DNA of 64,000 bases from Nostoc sp. MG11 (GCF_014904695.1 NZ_JACXXN010000008.1:1-64000); one strand, 5' to 3'. Shown: positions 19,551 to 29,773, counted from the first letter of the stretch. Program-made: numbers and translations. Notes: generated by a model from the sequence alone, not told the origin.

Positions 19551-20007
19551 ATGTTTGGTATACTCCTGACTTTGTTAATTAACAGTATTAGCTTTTTGAT
19601 TATTTCTAGATTAGATCTCTTGCAAAAGTCAAACAGTTAGGCATGTCATTCTGTTCGCGTAGCGTTCCCGCAGGGTAAGGAACGCAGTGGAGAGTACCCC
19701 TACGCAAAAGCCAAGCTACGCCTTGGTTCCGCTCAGAATGAATCTCACAGGTGTTTCGCTCCGCTCAACATGACATTTTAAGCATTTATGCAAGAGGTCT
19801 ATTACTTTGGGAATTGAAATTGATAGTTTTGGATAAACGGCAATTTCTACTGCTGTTTTCGGCCTTTTAAATGCGATTTTGCTTTTCATACCCGCTTTTT
19901 TTGATCTACCTTCATTCTACTTAACACTGGATTTATTTTTCTTGATTATAAATCCAGGATTTTTTGCATTAACGACTTATTTAGTAGAGAATTTTCGTTT
20001 AAGATGA
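19551..20007 (+). pseudogene. phage-holin-family membrane protein, split by an insertion
   Basis: A good ribosome site (GAGGAG) and an ATG at 19551 start MFGILLTLLINSISFLIISR. After a 186-bp insertion the protein resumes as LGIEIDSFG, a TAA stop, then TAISTAVFGLLNAILLFIPA, FFDLPSFYLTLDLFFLIINP and ALTTYLVENFRLR, ending at 20007. The two halves form the four-helix protein of about 115 residues of the cyanobacterial 'phage holin family' (superfamily IV). The insertion, the nonsense codon and a frame offset at the junction make it a pseudogene. Confidence 0.75.
19614..19799. mobile_element. MITE-like element inserted in the holin-type gene
   Basis: A 186-bp non-coding segment has terminal inverted repeats GATCTCTTGCA (19614-19624) and TGCAAGAGGTC (19789-19799), matching at 10 of 11 positions. 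It is flanked by the dinucleotide TA on both sides (19612-19613, 19800-19801). TA duplication points to an IS630/Tc1-type transposase acting in trans. The inside carries REP-like palindromic sequence with GTTCGCGTAGCGTTCCC and its partner. Confidence 0.75.
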
Positions 20008-20292
20008 GGCTTAAACAATTACCTGTGACTGTTTTGGAAAAGCGTATGATCGCACTACGGCTAAGAGATTCTTCCTTCCGCTTTGCTCCACTCAGAATGA
20101 CAAAGTATACCATTATCTAGCTTTTCAGAGATCCTCTGAGAGTCATAACACATAGTTATGTAAATAAAACGAGTAACAACTTAATTTTAAGCAAGATAGT
20201 TGATATTTATGTGTAAATTATATTTATGAACGCTTCCCCCTACTCATCTTCGCGTTTAATCAAAAATTTATCTCTGATTGAAAACTCACTCA

Positions 20293-23200
20293 ATGGTTGA
20301 TATGGCAATGGATTTTCAGCAGATAAAAATTTTCTTAGTTGATAACAGCCCAGAAGATTTACATTCTTTATCAGGTATCCTCCAACATCAAGGTTATCAG
20401 GTTCAAAAACTCATTTCGGGGCAGATGGCAATTAGCACTGTGCTAAATTTTCTCCCTGATTTGATTTTGCTTAATATGATCATGCCAGAAATGGATGGTT
20501 ATGAAGTTTATCAACATTTAAAAGCTAACCAGAAAACTCAAGATATTCCGATAATTTTTCTGAACAATTTAGATGAAATAGCTAAACAAGTAAATATTTT
20601 TGAATTAGATACTGTTGAATATATTACTAAACCATTACAGGCTCAAGAAGTTTTACTACGCATACATAATCAACTCACTGTCCAAAAGTTGAAAAAACAG
20701 TTAAAAGAACAAAATGCCCAACTGCAAAGGGAGATTCAAGAGCGGCAAAGAGTTGCATTTGAGTTGAATACTCGCAACAAACAAATAGAATCAATTTTAA
20801 CAGATATTAGCAGTTGCCAACTCGGCGAGGAAGCTCTGCAAAAACAACTTGACCGCAGCCATCTGCCCAGAGAAATTAATTATAAAATTCCATTGCTCAA
20901 AGATGGTACTACTCTTGATTTGATGGTGGCGATCGCCTTACGCAATCAAGAGGGTTTAGTTGGTAACATCACAGAACACCAACAGGTAGAACAAGCCCTA
21001 CAACAAAGTACCATTAAGCTCCGCAACCATAACCTAGCGCTAACGCAATTGGCAAAAAAGCAGGTGCTTTATCAGGGCGACTTGAAAGCAGCTTTGAGTG
21101 AAATCACAGAAGCAGGTGCTAAAACTGTTGGAGTTGAGCGAGCCAGTATTTGGCTATATGACAAAAGAGGTATTAATCTCCAGTGCCTAGATCTATTTGA
21201 ACAGAGTTGCAACCAACATAGCGAAGGATTTTATCTCTTAGCGGCAGACTATCCAGCGTATTTTCAAGCTTTACAGCAAGACCAACTAATCACCGTAGAT
21301 GATGTATACACCGATCCCAGAACCAAAGAATTTTCTGAGTCTTATTTGACTCCATTAAGTATCATTTCTCTGCTCGATACTCCCATCAGAGTGGGGGGAA
21401 AGACTGTAGGAGTTTTGTGCCTGGAAGAGGTAGGTGTTACTCATCATTGGACGCTAGAAGACCAGAATTTTGCTCGTTCCTCAAGCAATTTAGTATCTTT
21501 GGTGCTGGAAGCATGCTCACACCAACGCGCAGAAGCAGCACGACGCGCTTCTGAAGAAAAATTAGCATCGGCTTTTAGATCATCTCCTGACCCGATTTCC
21601 CTGTCCACTTTCCCAGGAACATGCTACACCGAAGTTAACGATAGCTTCTGTCGGTTTTTTGGTTACTCTCGTGCTCAAGTCATCGGTCGCACCCATAAAG
21701 AATTGGATATTTGGGTAAATCGAGAGCAGTGTGCTGTGCTGACCCAAATCCTCCAACAGACCAAAGCCATTCGCAACCATGAGGTTGATTTTCGCACCTC
21801 CAATGGAGAGATCAAAACAACGCTGCTGAGTGCAGAAATGATCGAGATTGATGGGCAACAATATGTACTAGGTACAGCTAAAGACATCACTGAGCGCAAG
21901 CAGGCTGAAAATGAAAGCCGTTTACTGCTGTTGACAACCCAAGCCATTACTCGCGCCATAGATCTAAACAGTGCTTTAACCCTAGTCTTGCGGTTAATTT
22001 GTCATACCATCAGCTGGGATTTTGGCGAAGCATGGATACCTAGTGCAGATGGCACTGTTTTAGAACATAGTTTGGGTTGGTACGGTGAACAAGATAGTTT
22101 AGAAGAATTTTGCCGCCAAAGCCAAAATGTCAAATTTCCTCCAGGGGTGGGGCTACCAGGACGAGTTTGGCAGACTATGAAACCAGAATGGATAGAGGAT
22201 GTTTCTCAAGTTACAAAGCCAACTTTTTTGCGATCGCCACAAGCCACAAAAGTAGGATTAAAAGCTGGTTTTGGCGTTCCCATACTGTCTGGGAACCAAG
22301 TATTGGCTATTTTGGTGTTTTTTAAACGCAGCTCAGTTCCAATAGATAAACGCTTGCTGATGTTAGTAGGTGCTGTTGCTGTCCAGTTAGGTGGGATGAT
22401 TAAGCGCAAACAGGTAGAAGCCGCCCATAAACAAAGCGAAGAACGTTTGCATCTCGCCTTAGAAGCTAGCGATTTGGGGTTGTGGGATTGGAATATCCGC
22501 ACTGGCAAAATCTATCGTGACTGGCGGTGGATAAAAATGCTGGGGTACGCAGAACATGAAGTTGAGGAAAATCAGCAAGCCTTTGAGCAACTGGTACATC
22601 CAGAAGACTGTCCCGCAGTCAATTCAGCCTTAAACGCCCATCTCCAAGGTGCTAGCCCCATTTATGAAGTGGAATTTCGGATGCGCTGCTCCTCTGGTGA
22701 GTGGAAGTGGATTCAGTCTCGCGGTCAGATTTTTGAACGCGATGATCGGGGTAAGCCTTTGCGAATGACAGGTACACACAAAGACATCACCGATCGCAAA
22801 ACCCTAGAACGAGAACTGGCGCTAAGAGAGGCCCGCCTCAATGCCTTTTTCAGCAGTGCTCCTGTGCGTATGAACATTTTAGATAATCAACTGCGGTTTG
22901 TGCAGATCAACGAACTACTGGCGCAGATTAATGGAAAACCCCAAAAAGATCATATCGGCAAAACTATCCATGAAGTCTTACCCAACATTGCATCTTTAGT
23001 CGAACCAATCTATCAACAAGTTATGTTGACTGGTCAACCCATTCTCAATCGGCAATTGAGCGGCAAATCACCCAATCAACCGGATATTATCCGCCACTTC
23101 CTAATTTCTTATTTTCCGATTCCCGGTGAGGATAATCGCCCCTCTGGTGTGGGTACAGTGATGGTAGAAATTAGCGAACTGCAAGCAGCCTTGCGCGAAC

Positions 23201-26112
23201 GTAAACGCGTCGAAAAAGAACTGCGCTTAGCCAACGAACGCCTACAATATCTGCTTACCTCTAGTGCTGTAGTCATTTATAGCTGCAAAACATCAGGAGA
23301 TTTCGGCACTACTTTTATCAGTGAGAACATTAAGGCAATGGTTGGCTACGAAGCCCAGGAATTTCTCAATAATTCTAGTTTCTGGCTCCACCGCATTCAC
23401 CCAGAAGATGTTGAACTTGTCTTAGGAAAATTATCGGAGCTTTATGAGCATGAGTACAGTTCCTACGAATATCGGTGGTTACACGCCGATGGAACTTATC
23501 ACTGGTTCTACGACCAGGTGAGGTTAATCCGTGATGAAGTGGGTAATCCTATGGAGTGCGTTGGTTATTGGGCAGACATCAACGATCGCAAGCTGGCAGA
23601 ATTAGCTTTACAGTCCAGTCAGCAGCGATATCAACTTTTAGCAGAAGCCTCACCAGTTTGCATATTCCACGCTGATCCTGATGGCAATTGCTTCTATTTG
23701 AATCAGCGCTGTACTGAAGTTATTGGACTTTCCGAAGCAGATTCTCTGGGAAAAGGTTGGGTAAATGCTATACATCCAGAAGACCGCGATCGCATACTTC
23801 AATCAGGATATGAAGCAGCAACAATCAGAAAAGCACCATTTAAATTTGAGCATCGCTTTTTGCATCCTGATGGCACAGTTGTCTGGGTAATTACTCAAGC
23901 TTTACCAGAAATTGGCGATGATCAGGAAATTAAAGGTTACATCGGTACAGTAACAGATATTACCGAGAGAAAACTGGCTGAAGAAGCTTTGCGTGAAAGT
24001 GCAGAACGAGAAAAAGCGATCGCCCAAGTAATTCAAAGGATGCGCCAGACCTTGGATTTAGAAACTATATTTGCTGCTACAACCCAAGAATTACGCCAAG
24101 TACTTAATTGCGATCGGGTCGTCGTTTATCGTTTCAATCCTTACTGGAGTGGGGAATTTGTCTCTGAGTCAGTGGGGAATGGTTGGATTTCTTTGATAGA
24201 AGAACACAACAATGACCCTAATCTCACAGAAGGTATTTTAGAAGATGGTTGTTGCGTAGCGAAAATTTTGAATAACGCAAATAACCAAGAGCAAAATTCT
24301 GACCTGCAAATAACCCAAAGTAGTATATTCACACAAGGTACAAGTTTCTGCTGTGTCCCAGACATTTACAAAGCTGGGTTTCATCCTTGTTACATCAATC
24401 TCTTAGAGCGCTTTCAGGCAAAAGCTTATATTATTGTCCCCATCTTATGTGGTAATCAACTTTGGGGTTTACTGGCAAGTTATCAAAATTCTGGTTCCCG
24501 CCAATGGAAACCAGGAGAAATCAACATCGTAGTTCAAATTGGCAATCAGTTGGGAGTTGCATTGCAACAAGCACAATTACTCGCAAAAACGCAAAGACAA
24601 TCACAAGTATTACAAGAAACTGTTATAGCTGCTGATGCTGCTAACCGCGCCAAAAGCGAATTTCTTGCCAACATGAGCCACGAACTACGTACGCCACTCA
24701 ATGCCATCCTCGGTTTTACCCAAGTGATGAGCCATGAGCATTCTCTATCCACAGAACATCAGCAAAACTTAGCAATCATCAATCGTGCTGGCGAACATCT
24801 GCTTAACTTAATCAACGACATTCTAGAAATGTCAAAAATCGAAGCTGGGAGAATAACATTGAATGTCAATAATTTTGACTTCATTCGCCTCTTAGAAAAC
24901 CTCGAAGAGATGTTACACTTCCGTGCTAACTCCAAAGGATTACATTTAGTATTTGAATACACTTCAAACCTTCCTAGGTACATGCAAGCTGACGCAAGTA
25001 AACTACGTCAAGTCTTGCTCAATCTACTAGGAAATGCGATCAAATTTACCGAAACTGGAAGGGTAACATTGCGAGTGGAAATGAAAGAGCAAGGAGGACA
25101 ACAGGAGAGGGAAGCAATTCAAGATTATTCTTCCACTCCTCCACTACCTCATCTCTTCTTCGAGATACAAGACACCGGCCCCGGTATTGCTCCCCAAGAA
25201 ATTGACTTATTGTTTGAAGCTTTTGGGCAAACTGAAACCGGCAGAAAATCCCAACAGGGAACGGGACTGGGTTTAGCAATTAGCCGCAAATACGTGCAAC
25301 TAATGGGAGGAGATATTATCGTCACCAGCACAGTAGGTGAGGGAAGTAAATTTACTTTTGATATTCCAATTAGTCTAGCTTTAGCTAGCGAAATTCAGAC
25401 TCAACAAACTCAACGCCAAATTATTGGTTTAGCACCAGAGCAAAAAGAATATCGCATCTTGGTGGTTGATGATGTTACAGACAGTCGTTTATTCGTAGTT
25501 AAACTATTAACATCTATTGGCTTTGTAACCCAGGAAGCTGCAAATGGCATCGAAGCGATCGCTCTTTGGCAGAAATGGCAACCACACCTGATTTTAATGG
25601 ATATGCGGATGCCTGTTATGGATGGCTACGAAGCCACAAAAATTATTAAATCTAGAGAAAAAGGAAATAGTGAAGAATTACAACGTGCCAATACCATCAT
25701 TATTGCCTTAACTGCCAATGCTTTTGAAGAACAGCGAGAGGCAATGATGAAAGTAGGTTGTGATGATTTTATTAACAAGCCTTTCCGAGAAGAACAACTA
25801 CTAGAAAAATTGAGCGAATATCTAGGTTTACAATATATTTATTCCCAAGATAGTCATCAAATATCTAATCCAAAGCCACAAGAAGAACCAATTTTGAATT
25901 CTACAGATTTAGTTCCTCTGTTATCTCAAATGTCATCTGAATGGCTAACAAAGATGTATAATGCCGCCGCCCAATGCAGCGATTATTTAATTTTAGAATT
26001 GATTAAGCAAATACCCTCAGAAAATACTGTATTGAACAACTATTTAATAGATTTAACTCATAACTTTCAGTTTGAGAAAATTATGGAGTTAACTAGAGCA
26101 TCGATTCAGTAA
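20293..26112 (+). CDS. hybrid sensor histidine kinase with REC, PAS and GAF array
   Basis: This protein has about 1940 residues. Residue numbers count from an in-frame TTG at 20278; I prefer the ATG at 20293. In order: a receiver-like domain (16-133), a coiled-coil linker, GAF (255-415), PAS (423-545), GAF (550-715), four PAS domains (722-1240), a phytochrome-like GAF (1250-1430), HisKA with His1468 in ANMSHELRTPLNAI, HATPase with LLNLLGNAIKFTE, DTGPGIAP and GTGLGLAIS, and a C-terminal receiver (1724-1850, phosphoacceptor Asp1775 in LILMDMRMPVMDG). The N-terminal receiver has Asn66 where the phosphorylated Asp should be (LILLNMIMPEMDG), so it cannot be phosphorylated normally. The third GAF has Cys1371-Tyr1372 in place of the Cys-His of bilin-binding GAFs. 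It is a cytoplasmic sensor without membrane helices and no partner regulator lies next to it. Confidence 0.9.
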   Translation: MVDMAMDFQQIKIFLVDNSPEDLHSLSGILQHQGYQVQKLISGQMAISTVLNFLPDLILLNMIMPEMDGYEVYQHLKANQKTQDIPIIFLNNLDEIAKQVNIFELDTVEYITKPLQAQEVLLRIHNQLTVQKLKKQLKEQNAQLQREIQERQRVAFELNTRNKQIESILTDISSCQLGEEALQKQLDRSHLPREINYKIPLLKDGTTLDLMVAIALRNQEGLVGNITEHQQVEQALQQSTIKLRNHNLALTQLAKKQVLYQGDLKAALSEITEAGAKTVGVERASIWLYDKRGINLQCLDLFEQSCNQHSEGFYLLAADYPAYFQALQQDQLITVDDVYTDPRTKEFSESYLTPLSIISLLDTPIRVGGKTVGVLCLEEVGVTHHWTLEDQNFARSSSNLVSLVLEACSHQRAEAARRASEEKLASAFRSSPDPISLSTFPGTCYTEVNDSFCRFFGYSRAQVIGRTHKELDIWVNREQCAVLTQILQQTKAIRNHEVDFRTSNGEIKTTLLSAEMIEIDGQQYVLGTAKDITERKQAENESRLLLLTTQAITRAIDLNSALTLVLRLICHTISWDFGEAWIPSADGTVLEHSLGWYGEQDSLEEFCRQSQNVKFPPGVGLPGRVWQTMKPEWIEDVSQVTKPTFLRSPQATKVGLKAGFGVPILSGNQVLAILVFFKRSSVPIDKRLLMLVGAVAVQLGGMIKRKQVEAAHKQSEERLHLALEASDLGLWDWNIRTGKIYRDWRWIKMLGYAEHEVEENQQAFEQLVHPEDCPAVNSALNAHLQGASPIYEVEFRMRCSSGEWKWIQSRGQIFERDDRGKPLRMTGTHKDITDRKTLERELALREARLNAFFSSAPVRMNILDNQLRFVQINELLAQINGKPQKDHIGKTIHEVLPNIASLVEPIYQQVMLTGQPILNRQLSGKSPNQPDIIRHFLISYFPIPGEDNRPSGVGTVMVEISELQAALRERKRVEKELRLANERLQYLLTSSAVVIYSCKTSGDFGTTFISENIKAMVGYEAQEFLNNSSFWLHRIHPEDVELVLGKLSELYEHEYSSYEYRWLHADGTYHWFYDQVRLIRDEVGNPMECVGYWADINDRKLAELALQSSQQRYQLLAEASPVCIFHADPDGNCFYLNQRCTEVIGLSEADSLGKGWVNAIHPEDRDRILQSGYEAATIRKAPFKFEHRFLHPDGTVVWVITQALPEIGDDQEIKGYIGTVTDITERKLAEEALRESAEREKAIAQVIQRMRQTLDLETIFAATTQELRQVLNCDRVVVYRFNPYWSGEFVSESVGNGWISLIEEHNNDPNLTEGILEDGCCVAKILNNANNQEQNSDLQITQSSIFTQGTSFCCVPDIYKAGFHPCYINLLERFQAKAYIIVPILCGNQLWGLLASYQNSGSRQWKPGEINIVVQIGNQLGVALQQAQLLAKTQRQSQVLQETVIAADAANRAKSEFLANMSHELRTPLNAILGFTQVMSHEHSLSTEHQQNLAIINRAGEHLLNLINDILEMSKIEAGRITLNVNNFDFIRLLENLEEMLHFRANSKGLHLVFEYTSNLPRYMQADASKLRQVLLNLLGNAIKFTETGRVTLRVEMKEQGGQQEREAIQDYSSTPPLPHLFFEIQDTGPGIAPQEIDLLFEAFGQTETGRKSQQGTGLGLAISRKYVQLMGGDIIVTSTVGEGSKFTFDIPISLALASEIQTQQTQRQIIGLAPEQKEYRILVVDDVTDSRLFVVKLLTSIGFVTQEAANGIEAIALWQKWQPHLILMDMRMPVMDGYEATKIIKSREKGNSEELQRANTIIIALTANAFEEQREAMMKVGCDDFINKPFREEQLLEKLSEYLGLQYIYSQDSHQISNPKPQEEPILNSTDLVPLLSQMSSEWLTKMYNAAAQCSDYLILELIKQIPSENTVLNNYLIDLTHNFQFEKIMELTRASIQ

Positions 26113-26161
26113 TCGCAAAAACCCGATTTCTTTTCGGTAAAACGACCAATTATCATTGACT

Positions 26162-26190
26162 GTAGAGACGTTGCATTGCAACGTCTCTAC
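26162..26190. repeat. perfect palindrome after the kinase gene
   Basis: GTAGAGACGTTGCA and TGCAACGTCTCTAC form a perfect 14-bp stem around a single T, 50 bp after the kinase stop. This is a common dispersed palindrome in Nostoc-type genomes and could also end the transcript, although no T run follows. Confidence 0.7.
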
Positions 26191-26285
26191 GAAATAATCG
26201 GTTTTTCTCGCCCCTATCTTAAATACTGAATCGGTGTTCTAGTATAATCATTAGCAAATGAGTCTTTGATACTCGTAGATGACTA

Positions 26286-27905
26286 TTACAAATACACAGG
26301 TAAAACAATTTGTGATGGATGAGTTGCTCCACAGCTTACTGTCACAGTAATAATTTGAGCATTTAATAAACTATCACTACTAATAACTGCACCATTACCA
26401 TTCATCGCGTATGCCGGAAAACATGCGGCACTCAAACTCAGACGTAAGGCGTTTCCCTTAGCAATTCGTACACAAGTTGCTTGGAATTGAATTTTTCTAG
26501 AAACATTATTCACCCCATCAGGGCAATGCATATAACCTTGAGTCAAATTGAACACACGCCCATCGGGATAAATCTCTGATAGCACTGCACATAAATCATA
26601 ACTGGGTTGATCGGCACTACTCCAGATTTCCAGCGTCACATTCCCCGCCAAATGCAAGTCTTCTATTAATGCTTCACTAGTATAAGTTAAGACATCAGAA
26701 CGGCAATCAATGTGCGATCGCTCAAATACACCAGCCGGAATTGCTGCATGACCACCTACAGCCGGAACTGGTCGCCAAGGATCATGAACCAATACGTCAG
26801 TAGTGCTGAGTGTTGAGATTTCAGTGCTAAGGGTTCCTGAATCTTCTCGGATGCTGGCGAGTCCGGTAGTTGACAAAAAATAGGATTTCTGGTTTTGTGT
26901 AGGTAAGTTAGGGAAAGTGCGCCAAAAATTACTTCCCATTTCAAACAAGCAAACAGGCGCTTCCTGAAGTAGTCCTGTATCCATACCTTTGAGTAACTGA
27001 TCAAACCAGCGAATTTGCATCTTATCTACAGGACTCCCCGCCTTTGTACCAAAATCAATATCGCCAACTTTGCGCCCCCAAGGCAAATGCGCCCAGGGCC
27101 CGACTAACAAATGTTGTGGTTTAGTGCTGCGGGCTGCCATATCCTGATATAAATGCAGAGTTCCGCGCAGGTAGGTATCAAACCATCCCCCGATGTGGAA
27201 CATGGGTAAATCAACAGCTTGCAAGTGGCTTTTGGGCGAAAGTTGTTCCCAATATGCATCTGGTTGGGGATGTGCTAACCACTCATGATAAAATGATTCA
27301 GGCGCAAAATTATTCAGTATTTCTGGATTATTTAAAGGCAGATTGCGAGACGCAGCAAATAATGCTTGATAAGCTGTTTTATTGCCTTGCAAACGTGCAG
27401 TTTCAGTAGCTAATTGAATTGCCCAAGCGAGATTAGTTTGCAAACAGAATGCGCCTCCTTCATAAGCCCAATCTGTATACAAATCATAACCAATCATAGC
27501 AGGGCAAATTGTTGTAAGGGCGCTGGGTTTGGCAGCTGCGGCATATAGCTGAGTCATTCCCTGATAGGAAAAGCCATACATACCAACTTTGCCATTACTA
27601 CCAAGTAGTTTCGCCGCCCAGTTTACAGTATCTTCGCCATCAGCAATTTCACTAATAAATAACTTGAATTCACCTTCAGATGTGCCGCGTCCTCGAACAT
27701 CTTGAATTACCACAATGTAACCGTGGGCAGCATACCAAGTAGGATGAGCATAGACAACAGTAGAAGCGATCGCACGTCCATAGGGTTGTCGCATTAATAA
27801 TACAGGAAACTCACCATCTGTATCAGGGCGATAGATATCTGCATCCAGGCGTACTCCATCACGAGTGTACATTGAGGCAGTTTGTTTAGGAAGGATTTTG
27901 AGCAT
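26286..27905 (-). CDS. CocE/NonD-family alpha/beta hydrolase (S15 type)
   Basis: This 539-residue protein has the X-Pro dipeptidyl-peptidase/cocaine-esterase fold. The N-terminal alpha/beta hydrolase carries IYRPDTDGEFPVLLMRQPYG and a nucleophile motif GFSYQG (Ser113), a likely acid in HIGGWFDTYLRG and a His in LLVGPWAHLPWG. It is followed by a C-terminal jelly-roll domain (IPAGVFERSHIDCRSDVLTY onward). It should hydrolyse an ester or amide; the substrate is unknown. No signal peptide is visible, so it acts in the cytoplasm. The gene starts 20 bp after the stop of the chimeric membrane protein on the same strand, so the two may share a transcript. Confidence 0.88.
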   Translation of the reverse strand: MLKILPKQTASMYTRDGVRLDADIYRPDTDGEFPVLLMRQPYGRAIASTVVYAHPTWYAAHGYIVVIQDVRGRGTSEGEFKLFISEIADGEDTVNWAAKLLGSNGKVGMYGFSYQGMTQLYAAAAKPSALTTICPAMIGYDLYTDWAYEGGAFCLQTNLAWAIQLATETARLQGNKTAYQALFAASRNLPLNNPEILNNFAPESFYHEWLAHPQPDAYWEQLSPKSHLQAVDLPMFHIGGWFDTYLRGTLHLYQDMAARSTKPQHLLVGPWAHLPWGRKVGDIDFGTKAGSPVDKMQIRWFDQLLKGMDTGLLQEAPVCLFEMGSNFWRTFPNLPTQNQKSYFLSTTGLASIREDSGTLSTEISTLSTTDVLVHDPWRPVPAVGGHAAIPAGVFERSHIDCRSDVLTYTSEALIEDLHLAGNVTLEIWSSADQPSYDLCAVLSEIYPDGRVFNLTQGYMHCPDGVNNVSRKIQFQATCVRIAKGNALRLSLSAACFPAYAMNGNGAVISSDSLLNAQIITVTVSCGATHPSQIVLPVYL

Positions 27906-27925
27906 GAAATATGATAATCTTGGGC

Positions 27926-29392
27926 TTATTGCTGGCGCTTGCGCTTATGGGACTGCCAAAGTTTATCGCAACCCCAAATTAAGATTCCTATAGCGAAGCC
28001 AAAAAGTAAACTGTAGGTGATCGCAGCTGTAAAGCGATTCGTCACCGGAGTGTGCAAAACTTTGAGAATGGGGTCATCTTGTACCAAACTGTAACTAGAT
28101 GCCATTATTCCCCCAGCGCCGATGCCAATACCTACTGCCAAAATGGTAATTTGTAAATTGCGATCGCTTTTTGCTCTGTCTATCTCCACACGTCCTTGGA
28201 TGGAGACGATCGCTTTATCTAGTAAGCTGGAACCATGAGTAAAATAGCCTAACTCTGCTTTTATTTGTTCTTGGAAATCAGGACTATTTTCTAAGCTAAA
28301 TTTTTCTAAAAAGCTAATATCTTCATCTTTGACAATACCGCGAATTTGTTGCAGTCTGTCAGTATAATTTCGTCCATTGATGGCTATTGTATTTTGATAT
28401 GATTCCAAATATCGCAGGAAATTGGCATAGTCTAAGGCTATTTGGGGAAGAGTTTTTAATTTACCGCTTAATTTATCTAATTTTTCGTTATTTAATAACT
28501 GAGTATCATCAATTTGTTTGAAATTATTAATTTCCGCTTCGATTTTTTGATATTCTTTATTTGTATCTTCATAAACTTCCCGGCTTTTTTGGAAGGCTTT
28601 TACTGCTTTGGCGCGAAAGAAAAATAAATCTAATAATTGTTCTTGATAATCATTAAACTTTTCTTCAGCTTCTCGGTGGCTGAAGAACCAAACTAAAACA
28701 TGGCGGTAATTAGTTAATTGGTTAAACAGTCCGTATTCAAAAATCGGGCTGCCAAATAAAGTAGCTGAACGTGTAAATGGCGGAATTGGGTAGCTGTTGG
28801 GAAAGAAAGCTTGGAGACATTCATCAGCTAAATTTTTCAAAGCTTTTTGGTCTTGGGGGTCGTGTTCTGATGACGCCCTCTCCCCTTGAATGCGGTTTCT
28901 GTAAGCTTCGCCCAGGTTGTTTTGCGTCGTTGCCCAATCTATGGGAAAGCGATCCTGGGTAAAAACGGTGAGTGCGATTTCATAACCTGTGATGGCAATT
29001 TCCAAATTATTCCTCCGGTTTCCCAAGGGAAAATCCTGCATCAGGTTACTGAAATTGATGATATTTCCTACAGTGTTTCGTGCTGTGTCTATTTCTAAGT
29101 CTGATAGAGTTGCCATTGCCCAACTGCGTAAAACTTGGGCAAAGTTCATGTCTAGCTTCTCTCGGTTCGCTTCCAGCAGTGGGTGGATCACCTTCGCATC
29201 GCTGTTGCTGTCTGCTGTAGCTTTGAGTACCTGCAATAAAAACTCAAGCTGGGAGTTAGATATAGGCGCTGTGTTTGCGTCTGTGTTGCTTTTAGACGAG
29301 GATAATCCTAGCTTTTGTGTTATTTGACGGCGAATTGCCTGTAAAACATTCCACAGCATTGGTATTATCCTAATTTCCAGCACTTTCGGCAT
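27926..29392 (-). CDS. hypothetical membrane protein, TPR-like fragment joined to another domain
   Basis: The protein has 488 residues. Residues about 125-172 hold NNLEIAITGYEIALTVFTQD and DWATTQNNLGEAYRNRIQGE, a single unit of the TPR repeats found in cyanobacterial CHAT-TPR proteins. Instead of further repeats the sequence then turns into an unrelated region (PPFTRSATLFGSPIFEYGLF), a long helical, probably coiled-coil stretch (residues 240-330) and two C-terminal membrane helices (about 425-447 and 460-480) ending with a basic tail. The N terminus may start at an internal ATG (MLWNVLQ, residue 12). I do not recognise the C-terminal family. The junction suggests a gene fusion. Confidence 0.65.
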   Translation of the reverse strand: MPKVLEIRIIPMLWNVLQAIRRQITQKLGLSSSKSNTDANTAPISNSQLEFLLQVLKATADSNSDAKVIHPLLEANREKLDMNFAQVLRSWAMATLSDLEIDTARNTVGNIINFSNLMQDFPLGNRRNNLEIAITGYEIALTVFTQDRFPIDWATTQNNLGEAYRNRIQGERASSEHDPQDQKALKNLADECLQAFFPNSYPIPPFTRSATLFGSPIFEYGLFNQLTNYRHVLVWFFSHREAEEKFNDYQEQLLDLFFFRAKAVKAFQKSREVYEDTNKEYQKIEAEINNFKQIDDTQLLNNEKLDKLSGKLKTLPQIALDYANFLRYLESYQNTIAINGRNYTDRLQQIRGIVKDEDISFLEKFSLENSPDFQEQIKAELGYFTHGSSLLDKAIVSIQGRVEIDRAKSDRNLQITILAVGIGIGAGGIMASSYSLVQDDPILKVLHTPVTNRFTAAITYSLLFGFAIGILIWGCDKLWQSHKRKRQQ

Positions 29393-29517
29393 TCATGGAT
29401 GTATTCTTCACTTTACAAGCCTATAATTCCGCAAATTAGCATAAATTGTATCTTGTTTGACACAAGGCAGTTTGCTTGTGTCATGTTTAGATATTCATGA
29501 ATGAGGCTTTGATACTC

Positions 29518-29672
29518 GTTAATCCACCTTTGAACTCCGTTAATCCACCTTTGAACTCCGTTAATCCACCTTTGAACTCCGTTAATCCACTTCTGAACTC
29601 CGTTAATCCACCTTTGAACTCCGTTCATCCACTTCTGAACTCCGTTAATCCACCTTTGAACTCCGTTCATCC
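29518..29672. repeat. 21-bp tandem repeat, seven copies plus a partial
   Basis: The unit is three heptamers, GTTAATC, CACCTTT and GAACTCC; copies begin at 29518, 29539, 29560, 29581, 29602, 29623 and 29644, with a partial copy at 29665. Variants have CACTTCT and GTTCATC. Because 21 is a multiple of 3, frames stay open on both strands (for example seven-residue periods INGVQRW on the minus strand), but neither looks like a real protein. Confidence 0.9.
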
Positions 29673-29773
29673 CCGAACGACTCGAAGTTGCAGCTACAAA
29701 AACAAAGTCCGCCTGCGCGGACTACTAGGGAAAATCAATTAAATATGCTCAAAATATGATACGTAGTGCGTTA

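Noticed and set aside
18792-20292. tRNA or other structured RNA gene in the long gap
   Set aside because: No cloverleaf was recognised; the visible hairpins are dispersed repeats or the MITE.
29518-29672. CRISPR array
   Set aside because: The 21-bp units are directly adjacent with no unique spacers; it is a plain tandem repeat.
29413-29742. Repeat proteins encoded across the 21-bp array (either strand)
   Set aside because: Frames are open only because 21 is a multiple of three; no start signal and no family resemblance.
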